From the NCBI RefSeq assembly GCF_014698235.1, contig NZ_JACJSP010000005.1:209718-273717 (forward strand): a DNA stretch of 64,000 nucleotides. The letters run 5' to 3'. Shown one piece after another: positions 43,525-53,500 of this stretch. The notes below the pieces were generated by a model that worked only from the letters and a program-made list of their open reading frames with translations, was not told the DNA's origin and ran no database searches. Numbering within the stretch: the first letter of the stretch is position 1; each line of letters begins with the position of its first letter. The position numbers were made by a program, and so were the translations under genes. This DNA is from Limnothrix sp. FACHB-406. Its GTDB lineage: Bacteria; Cyanobacteriota; Cyanobacteriia; CACIAM-69d.

Positions 43525-45432
43525 CTAGGGGGCTTGGGAGTTCACCGGATAATCCGAGTAATCCTCTGCAAAATCGTCTCTGTAGTCTTCACAGTCTTCG
43601 CAGTCTTCGCAGTTTTCTGAATAATCTTGCCGGTAGTCGCCATAGTCCGGGTAATCTGGGGCCGCGCCAAGGCGGGAAATGGGGGGCGCGGCGATTCCTT
43701 CAACGAGGTTGAACCGATGATTCAGCAAGCTGGCCACTCCGGAACCGCTGACCGGCGGCGAAAACCAATAGCCTTGGCCATATTGGCAACCCAAGGTGCG
43801 TAGCTCACGGGCTTGGGCGGAAGTTTCGATGCCCTCGGCCACCACGTTCATGTTCAGGCTTTCTGCCAGGGCCAAAATGGTGCGGGCGATCGCCACGTTG
43901 CGCCCATCGGACTCGATCGGGGCCACAAAGGCCCGATCGATCTTCAGCGTATCGATCGGCAGTTGATGCAAACGACTCAGGGACGAATAGCCCGTGCCAA
44001 AGTCATCAATGCTGAGTCGAAAGCCCAATTCCCGAAACTCGGCCAAGGTGGCGGCGATCGTATCTTCGCGATCGAGCATCATGCTTTCGGTAATTTCAAA
44101 CCCAATCCAACTGGGATCAATTTCCTCTCGAACACAGATCGATCGCATGTGCTGAGCCAGGTTGGGTTGGGCCAACTGTTGCACCGACAGGTTCACCGCT
44201 ACGGTGATCGGTCGCCCGGCCCGCAAGCCCGAATTCCAGTAGCGCAGGTGGCGACAGGTCATTTCCAGTACCCATTCCCCAATTTGGCTGATCACCCCGC
44301 TTTCTTCCGCGATCGGTACAAATTCCGCCGGAGAAATCAGGCCCCGTTGCGGGTGATGCCACCGAATCAGCGCCTCAAAGGCCTTCACTTCCCCGGTTGC
44401 CAAGCAAATGATCGGTTGATAGTAGGGTTCCAGTTCCCCCCGCTCGATCGCCCGCCAAAGTTGATTTTCCAGTTGCAAGCGTGCCACCGCCCGATCGCGC
44501 ATACTGGGATCAAACACCACCGATTGGCTCTGGCGTAGGGTCTTTGCCCGATACATCGCAATATCCGCATCGCGCAGCAGTTCCTCCGCGTGGCGATAGG
44601 CCGGTTTGCCCGGCCCCGTGCGGCTAAACACCACCCCCACACTGGCGCTGGCAAAGATTTCCATCTCATCGATCGTGAATGGATCACTGAGCGCCGCATG
44701 AACCCGCTGGGTCACGGCCTCGGCTGTTTCCAACTGCCGTACCTGCTCCACCAGCACCACAAACTCATCCCCGCCCAACCGGGCCACCATCCCCTGCTGA
44801 GGCAAGGCCGAAACCAGCCGCCGAGCAATCATTTGCAACAGGCGATCACCCGTGCCGTGGCCGTGGCTGCTGTTCACCAGCTTGAAGCGATCCACATCCA
44901 GCAACAACAGCGCAAAATCCAATTGCTCTCGATCGAGCAATGACTGCACCCGCTCCGCCAAGGCCCGCCGATTGGGCAGCGCCGTCAAGGGGTCATAGAG
45001 CGCGTGATATCGCAGCCAGCTTTCCGCCTGCTCATGGGCCGTGATGTCGTGGCAGTTCACCACCACTCCCCGCACCGACGGATCATCCAACAAATTGGTC
45101 GTGACCGCCTCCAGTAAATTCCAGTCCCCATTGCGGTGGCGCACACGGTAGCGAACGGGGGGCTGACTCAACCCCGGTTCCGCCAGGGAACGCAACAGGG
45201 TTTGCAACACCACCTGCACATCATCCTCATGAACGAAGGTGCTGAGGTGATGGTTAACTGCCTCCTGGGGGGAATATCCTAAAATCCGCTCGGCCGAAGG
45301 GCTAACGTAGCAAAACGTCCCTTGCTGATCAAGGATGACGATGATGTCACTGGCATTGGCCAGCAAAGACTCAAACCGATGGTTATTTCCTGGAGACACA
45401 GAACCATAGGAAGGTTGAAGGGAGTCAGCCAC
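43525..45432 (-). CDS. PAS-GGDEF-EAL c-di-GMP protein with acidic Cys-Tyr tail
   Basis: 635 residues. A PAS domain (~18-132) begins FESLLANASDIIVILDQQGTFCYVSPSAERILGYSP. The GGDEF motif (220-224) is intact, but the position of the RxxD inhibitory site reads PQQG (211-214), so feedback inhibition is probably lost. The EAL domain keeps EAL (353-355) and DDFGTGYSSLS. The last ~45 residues are an odd acidic segment rich in Tyr and Cys (DYPDYGDYRQDY, ENCEDCEDCEDY), partly encoded by 9-bp tandem repeats. No membrane segment. It may function as synthase, phosphodiesterase or both. Confidence 0.9.
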   Translation of the reverse strand: MADSLQPSYGSVSPGNNHRFESLLANASDIIVILDQQGTFCYVSPSAERILGYSPQEAVNHHLSTFVHEDDVQVVLQTLLRSLAEPGLSQPPVRYRVRHRNGDWNLLEAVTTNLLDDPSVRGVVVNCHDITAHEQAESWLRYHALYDPLTALPNRRALAERVQSLLDREQLDFALLLLDVDRFKLVNSSHGHGTGDRLLQMIARRLVSALPQQGMVARLGGDEFVVLVEQVRQLETAEAVTQRVHAALSDPFTIDEMEIFASASVGVVFSRTGPGKPAYRHAEELLRDADIAMYRAKTLRQSQSVVFDPSMRDRAVARLQLENQLWRAIERGELEPYYQPIICLATGEVKAFEALIRWHHPQRGLISPAEFVPIAEESGVISQIGEWVLEMTCRHLRYWNSGLRAGRPITVAVNLSVQQLAQPNLAQHMRSICVREEIDPSWIGFEITESMMLDREDTIAATLAEFRELGFRLSIDDFGTGYSSLSRLHQLPIDTLKIDRAFVAPIESDGRNVAIARTILALAESLNMNVVAEGIETSAQARELRTLGCQYGQGYWFSPPVSGSGVASLLNHRFNLVEGIAAPPISRLGAAPDYPDYGDYRQDYSENCEDCEDCEDYRDDFAEDYSDYPVNSQAP

Positions 45433-46203
45433 GCGAGAGCGCCCTCAGAATTTGCCACGTCAGTCGTTGTACCAAGAGCAGATGGGGATTAAAGATTAAT
45501 CGCAACCCACCCAGTGAGTCCTCTGGATAATTTAGAGGTTACCGGTCGTCTATGGGGCACCGGTCGTTGCTGGTGTCGTGACCATCCGGCTGCACTCATT
45601 TCCCCACAACCGCCCCCTGGGCCCGGGTAAACCACCACAGAGAATTCCCGGGGCGATCGCCCAAGGTCTGCATTGTTAACAGCGAGTTAACAGCGAATGA
45701 ATGAGAGTTCCATGAACTGGAGGCCAAGGGATGGAACTGACGCTGATTGAGCGGGAGTGATAACAGCTCCACGGCAGCACCCGATTCTGGAAACTCAGGC
45801 TAGCAGGTATGCGGGTTGTCCAGCTCACTAAGTGAATTATTCATCAGCATTTCTTAGCCAGCCTATGACAATCGGCATACCTGCTAGCCGCTGAGATACC
45901 AAACATTGCACGAACATCAAAAGACTGACACCCTGACAGTCAAACTCTAACGCAGATTCGCGCTGATTGGAAGCAGCCTCCGAGGGCTTCCGATAAGTGA
46001 CCAGGGGGGCGCAAGAGCGCGATCGAGCGTCGGTAATGCGGACAGTTGCAACGATTTGGAGTGCTTTGGATCACCACGGGGTCACGATGAAGTCACTCAA
46101 AAATGGTACTGGGATCATTGCTAAATGCCCACTCATTCAGGGCAAAACAGCCCCGAGATCAGCCGGTAATGGGTCTGTGATCAGCCCACGATCGACTATG
46201 GGA
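45433..46203. other. Gene-free spacer containing a ~100-bp palindromic element
   Basis: No supported gene. The only strong structure is the inverted-repeat element at 45794-45894, listed separately. Confidence 0.5.
45794..45894. repeat. ~100-bp MITE-like palindromic element
   Basis: GCTAGCAGGTATGC (45799-45812) is perfectly inverted at 45875-45888. The match extends inward (GGGTTGTC against GACAATCG) and outward (CTCAG against CTGAG), giving ~25-bp arms around a ~60-nt AT-rich centre. The layout is that of a small nonautonomous element or a repeat-derived structured RNA. No second copy was noticed in the window. Confidence 0.6.
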
Positions 46204-46872
46204 TCACTGCACGATGCTGACCTGGGCCCGATGCAGCAAACGGCCCTGATGACGAAAACCGGGCATGGTTACTTTGACGCGATCGCCCGGTTGAGCATGA
46301 CCCCAGGCTAATTGATGCCATTGGGGGTCATAGACCACTTCTTCCCCGATCGGGGCAATTTGTTCAACGGCCCAATGTTCCAGCAACTGATCCAGCGGCC
46401 GCAACAGGGGCAAGAGATTGGTGGCGGGAATGTGGGGATTGTGCTGGGCGGCGGCAACGGCCTTATACCAATTCAGCAGCCAAGGTTCCAGAATTTGCAA
46501 GCTCGATCGCTGGAATTCCGCCAACAGTTGCTCTCGTTCGCTTTCCAGGCGAGTTTTCAGCCGGTGATATTCCTGCTGAAGCTGCACCAACTCGGCCGCA
46601 TGAACATCAGGAGCCAACCGCTGGGCCGGGGATTGGTCGGAGGCGGGCTTGGTGTTGTCGGCATTGTTCGCCATGCCCAACAGATCGATCGGGGTGACGT
46701 TCAAGGCCTTGGCAATCCGCCCGATCGCATCGAGGCGCAAGCGATCTAAATTGCCTTGCCGCAACAATCGCACCTGATACATAGAAACCTGTGCGGCATC
46801 CGCCAAGGCTCGCCAACTGCGCACCTTGGCCGTCACCATCCAACGTTTCAGCAACCGCTCCCGATCGCTCAT
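46204..46872 (-). CDS. HTH regulator with coiled coil and GrpE-like C-terminus
   Basis: 222 residues from ATG 46872 (MSDRERLLKRWMVTAKV). Residues ~8-70 are an XRE/Cro-type HTH (SWRALADAAQVSMYQVRLLRQGNLDRLRLDAIGRIAKALNV). A coiled coil follows (ELVQLQQEYHRLKTRLESEREQLLAEFQR). The C-terminal part resembles the GrpE head: LLPLLRPLDQLLEHWAVEQIAPIGEEVVYDPQWHQLAWGHAQPGDRVKVTMPGFRHQGRLLHRAQVSIV. Such HTH-GrpE proteins occur in cyanobacteria. Coupling DNA binding to a DnaK-nucleotide-exchange-like domain suggests a stress-linked regulator; this is inference. The frame upstream to 47097 looks noncoding. Confidence 0.7.
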   Translation of the reverse strand: MSDRERLLKRWMVTAKVRSWRALADAAQVSMYQVRLLRQGNLDRLRLDAIGRIAKALNVTPIDLLGMANNADNTKPASDQSPAQRLAPDVHAAELVQLQQEYHRLKTRLESEREQLLAEFQRSSLQILEPWLLNWYKAVAAAQHNPHIPATNLLPLLRPLDQLLEHWAVEQIAPIGEEVVYDPQWHQLAWGHAQPGDRVKVTMPGFRHQGRLLHRAQVSIVQ

Positions 46873-47101
46873 TAACTTCTCGTACTTTTGCTTGAGTCCT
46901 TTACTTGGGCCCCGATGGGCCGCCAATTGCTCCAAACAAGGGCCCTGTCCCTTTCGCTCTTCCCTGGCGCTGGCCCTAGCCAATGGGCTAGCTGCAAGCT
47001 CAGGAGCGGATTTCACCCATATCCTACCAGAATGAGCGAAAGCACCCCCGAAAGCCGCTGAACCACCCAACGCAAAGCGCCATCCTTTACATTGCAACTT
47101 G

Positions 47102-47162
47102 CAACATTGCAGCTTTCAACATTTCAGCGTTCAAATATTTCAACTTGCAATATTTCAGCTTT
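47102..47162. repeat. 15-bp tandem array, four copies
   Basis: CAACATTGCAGCTTT, CAACATTTCAGCGTT, CAAATATTTCAACTT and GCAATATTTCAGCTTT are head to tail from 47102. They lie in the 560-bp gene-free spacer 46873-47432, where nothing else was recognised. Confidence 0.75.
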
Positions 47163-47409
47163 CAACCGGCTAGCGGCCTGAGCCGGAGATCCTCGATCGC
47201 TGGCTGCCCATCCTCAGCCCGTCCCCACGCCAAGACCGGGGATAAGCGGCTGCTCATCCTAGGGCTGGTTGTCAAATCGCCTGAAACCCTGATTCCGCCG
47301 TTGGCAGATCGTGAGAGACAAGGGGCTTAAGCCCCTTGTTACAACGACTGGGATATGGAAAATCAATCGTTTCCGCCTGATCCTAGGAAATGACGACAGC
47401 CCCTAAACC

Positions 47410-47459
47410 GATTCAATCTGACTCAGGCCGATTCAGGCCGATTCAAATGGATTCAGCCA
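47410..47459. repeat. 10-bp tandem array running into a coding 3' end
   Basis: Five 10-bp units based on GATTCAGGCC lie at 47410-47459. The right half encodes the last residues and stop (47433) of the minus-strand DUF1350 gene, so the array has reshaped that C-terminus. Confidence 0.7.
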
Positions 47460-48281
47460 ACGCAGCAATTCTTGGCTGAGGCGATTTAGATCGCGATAAA
47501 AAATTTCTTGCTTGGCCCATTGCCCGATCGCGTCGAGGGGGCTGAACGCGCCGCCGGTTTTCCACTGAATATCCTGGCCCAAAGGGGTGAGGTGATTTCC
47601 CGGTAGCTCCTGCAAGGCTAACCAACCGGGAAAGCGTCGTTGCAAAATGGGAGCCAATCGGCTCGACTGATCCAAATCATCGGTGGCAAAACGAATGAGC
47701 AAATTGCGACGAATCCCGTATTGGGCGGCGATCAATTGCTCCGTTTCCGTAGGCGAGGGGGTGAATTCCGCATTCAGCCGCTTATCAAACACATCAGCCG
47801 GAACAGCCCCAGGCACAGCGCGGTTAATCGACTCCAGAACGGGGCCGAAGCGATCGAACAGGGGAATTGCCCGTTGCGCCGAATAATTATTGAAGGCCAT
47901 CAGCGCATTGCCGGCCCGCTCCACCTCAAAGATGCTGCCAATGAGCAGATGCAGCTTGCAGCCCATGCTGTGGCCCAGACCATAGACCGGGATCGATCGC
48001 CGCCGCAGTTGACCATGGCGATAAAGCCAATCGATGGCGCGATCGAACCGAATCAGCGCATCCTCCGCGATCGCCTCATGGTCAAACCCAGAATTGACAA
48101 AGGGCGTGGCGATCGTTCCGTAACCGCGATTGGCCAGCCGCTCCAGCAACCAGCGGTAGGTGAACTGGGGAGCCGCGCCCACAAAAGCCCCGCCCAAGAA
48201 ATGAATCACCCCTAGCGGATTCGCCGGGATCAGCACCCAAGCTCCGTTTAATTCACGCCACTGTGCTGCCTGTCCCGCCAT
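47433..48281 (-). CDS. DUF1350 family alpha/beta-hydrolase-like protein
   Basis: 282 residues from ATG 48281 (MAGQAAQWRELNGAWVLIPANPLGVIHFLGGAFVGAAPQFTYRWLLERLANRGYGTIATPFVN). The core has VYGLGHSMGCKLHLLIGSIF, a nucleophile-elbow-like GHSMG, and a helical C-terminus. DUF1350 is shared by cyanobacteria and plant chloroplasts; no reaction is established. The longer frame to 48449 has no family similarity and would crowd the divergent dapL promoter. Its C-terminus is partly repeat-derived. Confidence 0.85.
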   Translation of the reverse strand: MAGQAAQWRELNGAWVLIPANPLGVIHFLGGAFVGAAPQFTYRWLLERLANRGYGTIATPFVNSGFDHEAIAEDALIRFDRAIDWLYRHGQLRRRSIPVYGLGHSMGCKLHLLIGSIFEVERAGNALMAFNNYSAQRAIPLFDRFGPVLESINRAVPGAVPADVFDKRLNAEFTPSPTETEQLIAAQYGIRRNLLIRFATDDLDQSSRLAPILQRRFPGWLALQELPGNHLTPLGQDIQWKTGGAFSPLDAIGQWAKQEIFYRDLNRLSQELLRWLNPFESA

Positions 48282-48452
48282 CGATCGCCCGTCCTGTTGC
48301 CCGTTGCCAAATCCTTGGCATTGTAGCGCTTTGCTTATGGAGCGGGGTTTCGGCGGGATTTTCTGCCCCCGATCGCCAGAAGATCCCGCCAGGGCCGTAG
48401 GCTGGTTAGACACCAAAATTCTTGGGATTTTCGCAACCCCCAGGGGCAAACC

Positions 48453-49688
48453 ATGGCCAGAATTAACGACAACTACCTGAAGCTAAAAGCCGGTTATCTG
48501 TTTCCCGAAATCGCCCGCCGGGTGAACGCCTTCGCCGCCGAGCATCCCGACGCGCCGATTATCCGCTTGGGCATTGGCGACGTGACTGAGCCGCTGCCGG
48601 AAGCCTGCCGCACCGCCATGATCAACGCGGTGAACGACATGGGCGATCGGGGCAGCTTCAAGGGCTATGGCCCCGAGCAGGGCTACGCTTGGTTGCGCGA
48701 GGCGATCGCCCAGCACGACTTCCAAGCGCGCGGCTGCGATATTGATGCCTCGGAAATCTTCATCTCCGACGGCTCCAAGTGCGACTGCGGCAACATTCTG
48801 GACATCTTCGGCCACGACAACACGATCGCCGTTACCGATCCCGTCTATCCGGTCTATGTGGACACCAACGTGATGGCGGGTCACACGGGCGACGCGAACG
48901 ATCGGGGCGAATACGGCGGCTTGGTTTACCTGCCAATTTCCGCCGAAAACGACTTCACCGCCCAAATCCCCAGCGAAAAAGTCGATCTGATCTATCTCTG
49001 CTTCCCCAACAACCCCACGGGAGCCGTCGCCACCCGCGAGCACCTGCAAGCCTGGGTCGATTACGCCCGCAGCCACGGCTCGATCATCTTTTTCGATGCC
49101 GCCTACGAAGCCTTCATCACCGATCCGGCAATTCCCCACTCGATTTTTGAGATTGAAGGGGCCCGCGACTGTGCGATCGAGTTCCGTTCCTTCTCCAAAA
49201 ACGCTGGCTTCACCGGAACCCGTTGCGCCTTGACCGTTGTGCCCAAAACCCTGAAGGGCCAAACCGCCGACGGCACGGGCGTGGATCTGTGGAGCCTGTG
49301 GAACCGTCGCCAATCCACCAAGTTCAACGGCGTGTCCTACATCGTCCAGCGCGGGGCCGAGGCGGTCTACTCACCCGAGGGGCAAGCCCAAACCAAAGCC
49401 CTGGTGAGCTTCTATCTGGAAAACGCCCAAATCATCCGCGAGAAGCTGACCGAAGCGGGTTTGGCGGTCTATGGCGGCATCAACGCGCCCTACGTGTGGG
49501 TGCAAACGCCGAACGGCCTGTCGAGCTGGGATTTCTTTGATAAGTTGCTGCACACCTGCAATGTGGTGGGCACGCCGGGTTCGGGCTTCGGTGCGGCGGG
49601 CGAAGGCTATTTCCGCATTTCGGCCTTCAACAGCCGGGCCAACGTGGAAGAAGCCACACGCCGGATCGTGGAAACCTTCAAGGCCTAA
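48453..49688 (+). CDS. dapL: LL-diaminopimelate aminotransferase
   Basis: 411 residues, full length. [32 protein letters not shown] is the classic DapL N-terminus; [34 protein letters not shown] and [14 protein letters not shown] (PLP Lys249) are conserved. The enzyme converts tetrahydrodipicolinate directly to LL-diaminopimelate with glutamate as donor, the shortcut used by cyanobacteria and plants for lysine and peptidoglycan. Divergent from DUF1350. Confidence 0.98.
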   Translation: MARINDNYLKLKAGYLFPEIARRVNAFAAEHPDAPIIRLGIGDVTEPLPEACRTAMINAVNDMGDRGSFKGYGPEQGYAWLREAIAQHDFQARGCDIDASEIFISDGSKCDCGNILDIFGHDNTIAVTDPVYPVYVDTNVMAGHTGDANDRGEYGGLVYLPISAENDFTAQIPSEKVDLIYLCFPNNPTGAVATREHLQAWVDYARSHGSIIFFDAAYEAFITDPAIPHSIFEIEGARDCAIEFRSFSKNAGFTGTRCALTVVPKTLKGQTADGTGVDLWSLWNRRQSTKFNGVSYIVQRGAEAVYSPEGQAQTKALVSFYLENAQIIREKLTEAGLAVYGGINAPYVWVQTPNGLSSWDFFDKLLHTCNVVGTPGSGFGAAGEGYFRISAFNSRANVEEATRRIVETFKA

Positions 49689-49754
49689 TCGCTAAAACCG
49701 GTCAGGGACGCAGGGGAAAATCGGTCTCCCGCGTACCCTGCAAAGGATTACGAA

Positions 49755-50264
49755 TTAAGCCGCATGAGACGTGGCGGGGGTGATGGGCAACGGTGAACCG
49801 TCGGGTAGTAGAACGGGTTGTTCAAGAGCTGCTTGAAGCGATCGCGCCAAGGCTTGAAGTTCATCCAGGCTATTGGCTTTGGGTTGAATCACCGCAGTGG
49901 TATCGATCTGAAGGTTGCCCATGCCATCGTCAAAAACTGGGCAGATTTGATAGCGATTGTCTTGGAAGACAACGCGATAGCTTTTGGTGGTGGTTGGTGA
50001 CGTTGCGCTTGTTTTTTGACCGATTTGGTACAGGAATTCCGGGGCAAAATCTGCACCATTGGGCCAGGCGATCGTGTGGGTTTCTGGGTCGATCGCCACT
50101 TGCTGAAAAGCAGCCAGGGATTTGAGGGGTTCAAAAATTCCCCCGTAAAGTTCAGCTTCTAGGTCAACCCGTACCGTTTCTTGATTATTGAAAATCAGTT
50201 CTAATTCATAGCCTTGCAAGTGGCGAACTTTTGTAATTGCTAGAGATTGAGGTGCTGTCAACAT
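49755..50264 (-). CDS. DUF2442 domain protein, third gene of the NACHT operon
   Basis: 169 residues from ATG 50264. The first ~80 residues are a DUF2442 unit: LAITKVRHLQGYELELIFNNQETVRVDLEAELYGGIFEPLKSLAAFQQVAIDPETHTIAWPNGADFAPEFLYQIG. The C-terminal ~85 residues are less familiar and end in a Pro-rich tail. DUF2442 proteins are usually small partners in toxin-antitoxin-like pairs (often beside DUF4160 or an XRE protein). Here the start lies 2 bp past the stop of the HigA-like gene, so the two are translationally coupled. Function unknown. Confidence 0.82.
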   Translation of the reverse strand: MLTAPQSLAITKVRHLQGYELELIFNNQETVRVDLEAELYGGIFEPLKSLAAFQQVAIDPETHTIAWPNGADFAPEFLYQIGQKTSATSPTTTKSYRVVFQDNRYQICPVFDDGMGNLQIDTTAVIQPKANSLDELQALARSLQAALEQPVLLPDGSPLPITPATSHAA

Positions 50265-50266
50265 GG

Positions 50267-50581
50267 CTAGTTGCCAGAAGTTGGGGCGAAGATTTTGACT
50301 TCGGTTTCGAGGTGATCGCGGAGGGTTTGTTTCAGGGTTTCGAGATCGTAGTGAATTTGTAGGTTCAGCCAAAACCGTTCCGAGAGACCAAAGTAGCGGG
50401 ACAGGCGCAGGGCAACTTCAGGCGAGATTGATCGCTTCCCACGGGCGATCGCCCCAATAACTCGTACCGAAATCCCAGTTTCAGCAGCAAGTTTGGTGTA
50501 GGAAATTTTCAGCGGCCGCAAAAAGTCCTCTAGCAAAACTTCGCCAGGGTGAATAAAGTTTTGTTGATTGATTTCCATCAT
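50267..50581 (-). CDS. HigA-family XRE antitoxin-like protein
   Basis: 104 residues: MMEINQQNFIHPGEVLLEDFLRPLKISYTKLAAETGISVRVIGAIARGKRSISPEVALRLSRYFGLSERFWLNLQIHYDLETLKQTLRDH. HPGEVLxEDFLxPL...SxxFWLNLQxxYDL is diagnostic of the HigA/VapI group. No HigB toxin is adjacent. Instead its ATG overlaps the stop of the NACHT gene (ATGATG over TGA) and DUF2442 follows at 2 bp. It may autoregulate the operon or neutralise one of its partners. Confidence 0.88.
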   Translation of the reverse strand: MMEINQQNFIHPGEVLLEDFLRPLKISYTKLAAETGISVRVIGAIARGKRSISPEVALRLSRYFGLSERFWLNLQIHYDLETLKQTLRDHLETEVKIFAPTSGN

Positions 50582-53500
50582 TCCCCTTGCGATTGAGAAT
50601 TAATTTCAGCGAGTTGTTCAGTGGCCCATTCGCGTAAGAAATCGTCGGGGTCATTGGCAGCGCGATCGCGTAACAAATCAATCACCTGCGGATTCTTGGG
50701 CGCAATTTCTAACAATCCCTCAAGTGCTGTTTGACGCACATCATTATCCTCATCGGATCGTGCGCGGTCTTGCAGCAAGAGTAAGGTGTCAGGGTCGTCT
50801 TTCCAGCCCTGAGCCAACTCCCGCAACACTACTCGCCGCGTAAACCAGTGCTCATCGGACTGTGCGCGATCTTGCAGCAAAAGTAAGGTGTCGGGGTGGT
50901 CTTTCCAGTCCCGAGCTAACCCCTGCACCGCTGCTTCACGCACATCTTCGTCCTCATCGAATCTTGCGCGGTCTTTGAGCAAAAGCAAGGTTTCAGGGTC
51001 GTCTTTCCATCCCTGAGCCAACTCCCGCACCGCTGCTTCACGCACACGCCAGTTCTCATCGGATCTTGCGCAGTCTTTGAGCCAGCGCGAGGTGTCAGGG
51101 TGATCTTTCCAATCCCTGATCAACTCCCACATCGCTGCTCGCCTCACAACTTCATGCTCATCGGATCGGGCGCGATCTTTGAGCAAAAGCAAGGTTTCAG
51201 GGTGATCTTTCCAGCCCCGAGCCAACTCCCACATCGCTGCTCGCCTCACAAATTCATGCTCATCGGATCGGGCGCGGTCTTTGAGCCAGGGCAAGGTTTC
51301 AGGGTCGTCTTTCCAGCCCCGAGCCAACTCCCGCACCGCTATTTGCCGCACACCCCTGTCCTGATCGGATCGCGCGCGGTCTTTGAGCCAGGGCAAGGTG
51401 TCGGGGTCGTCCTTACAGTTCCAAGCCAACACATACACCGCTACTTGCCGCACACCCTTGTCCTGATCGGATCGCGCGCAGTCTTTGAGCAAGAGCAAGG
51501 TGTCGGAGTCGTCTTTCCAGCCCTGGGCTAACTCTTGCACCGCTGCTTGCCGCACACCACTGTCCTGATCGGATCGCGCGCGGTCTTTGAGCCAGGGCAA
51601 GGTGTCGGGGTTGTTTTTCCAGCCCCGAGCCAACTCCTGCACCGCTGCTTGCCGCACAGCCCAGTTCTCATCGGATCGGGCGCGGTCTTTGAGCCAGGGC
51701 AAGGTGTCGGGGTCGTCTTGCCAATGTTGAGCAACACAGCGCAAGGCTCGATCTCGCACCTTCCTGATGCGTTGATTGAAGTCCCAATCTTCCTGAGAAT
51801 CAACCTCACGAAGCGCTCCCCATGCAGTCAACGATCGCAGCCGTTGCAACAGATCCCGATCCAACTCAGCAATTGACGATCGCTCCGGTAACTCCGCCCA
51901 ACAATCCGCTGCCAAGAAGAGATTGGCAAAGTCAGCTTTTTCACTGGTTGCACGATCCAGTTGCACCAACAAGGCGATCGCCTGTTTCGCAAACCCAATG
52001 GGCAACTGACTCGCCAACAAAATCAACACTTCTCGCCAGGCATCATCATTCCAGTGCTGCCCAAAGATAGTGTGAATCAAATTATCCGTTGAAATCGCAT
52101 TTTGGCTGCCTGAATCCCGTTGATTAAACCGCTCCCAAATCTCCGTCGCGCAGAAATATTCCAAAAAGGTGCGATGCACAAAAGCGTAATAGCCCGTCCC
52201 TGCTGAACAAAGCGTGAAGTTTCGCACCCGCAAAGCATCAATCAACGCTTCAGCCCACCCTTCGGGATTGGGCAGCGACAAGGTGCGTAAATAATCCGCC
52301 ACGATCGCTTGCAAATCCGATTGAGCAATTAAATTACCCTTCAAGCCGCCATCGGTATTCTGCAAAAAGAACGCCACCTGCCGCACAATTTTTTGCTTTT
52401 GATTCAGGGTGAGCTGAATGTCCTGACAGCGATCGGGCAGCTTTTTGTGCTCCACATCCCAGTCCCGCAGCAACAGATCAGTGGCTTGGCGATAGAACTC
52501 CAATCGCTCATCCGGGAGCCGCGATTTGCGATTCAAAATACACATCATCGTCAGCATCAACGGATTGCCCGCTAACTCCCGAATCGTTCGACCTCGGGCG
52601 ATCGCGGCGCTCATCCGATCTCGACAGCGATCGCGATCGGCTTGTTGGCCGTCTCCAAAGGTTTCCTGATGCCAGCGATCGCAAAAATCCTTGATTTGCT
52701 GATCATCGAATTCTTCGAGCAACCAATGCCGAAACCCGTGATTCGTGAGTGATCGCGCATAGTTTTGGTAGCCATAAACCCGCGATGTCACAATAATTTT
52801 GGCCGCAGGATAGTCATGCGCTAATCGGCAAATTTCCCGAATCACTTCATCTCGCCGCGCCGGTTCAAACACCTCATCCAATCCATCAAAGAGCAGCAGC
52901 ACCCGCCCAGCGCTCAACCAGTCATGCAACTGGGATTTATTCAACCGATCCAAGACATTGCCTGCATGGAAATAGTCCAAAACATCCAAGGACGCTTGGC
53001 GCGATAATTTCCGTAACTCCACAAACAAGGGCAACGGCCGCAACAGCAACTGATCCGATGGCTGGGTGTGATTAGTTTTAAATAGTTCATTTTCATAGGT
53101 CGCCCAATCCAACGCCAAATATTTGAGCAACGTGGATTTTCCTGACCCCGGATCGCCCAAAATCACGAACAAGTTCATGTCCGGACTCTTAACCAATTCC
53201 ACCACGGATTGCGGCGCTTGGTTGCGATAGAGATCCCGTAATCGCTCCTGCTGGTTTTCGTCGAGTTCTTCCTTCAGCAAGCCATATTGCCGCAGCAATT
53301 CCTTGGGCGCTTTGTCCAGTTGCGGCAAATATTCCCCACATTCCCGCGCCCGTTGCGGCAAAAACACTTGCCACAGCTTCACCGAATAGGCTCCCCCATC
53401 GGTGGCCAACTGGTCGAGCGGCAAAACCTCATGGTCGGTTTGGAGCGATCGCGCATAGGCCAACAGGTCAAAATCCACGATCGGCCCCAGCGAGCCGCGA

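Noticed and set aside
47102..47162. Possible CRISPR array
   Set aside because: Units of 15 bp are contiguous with no spacers; the same holds for 60617-60715 and for the 102-bp coding repeats at 50602-51723. No cas genes in the window.
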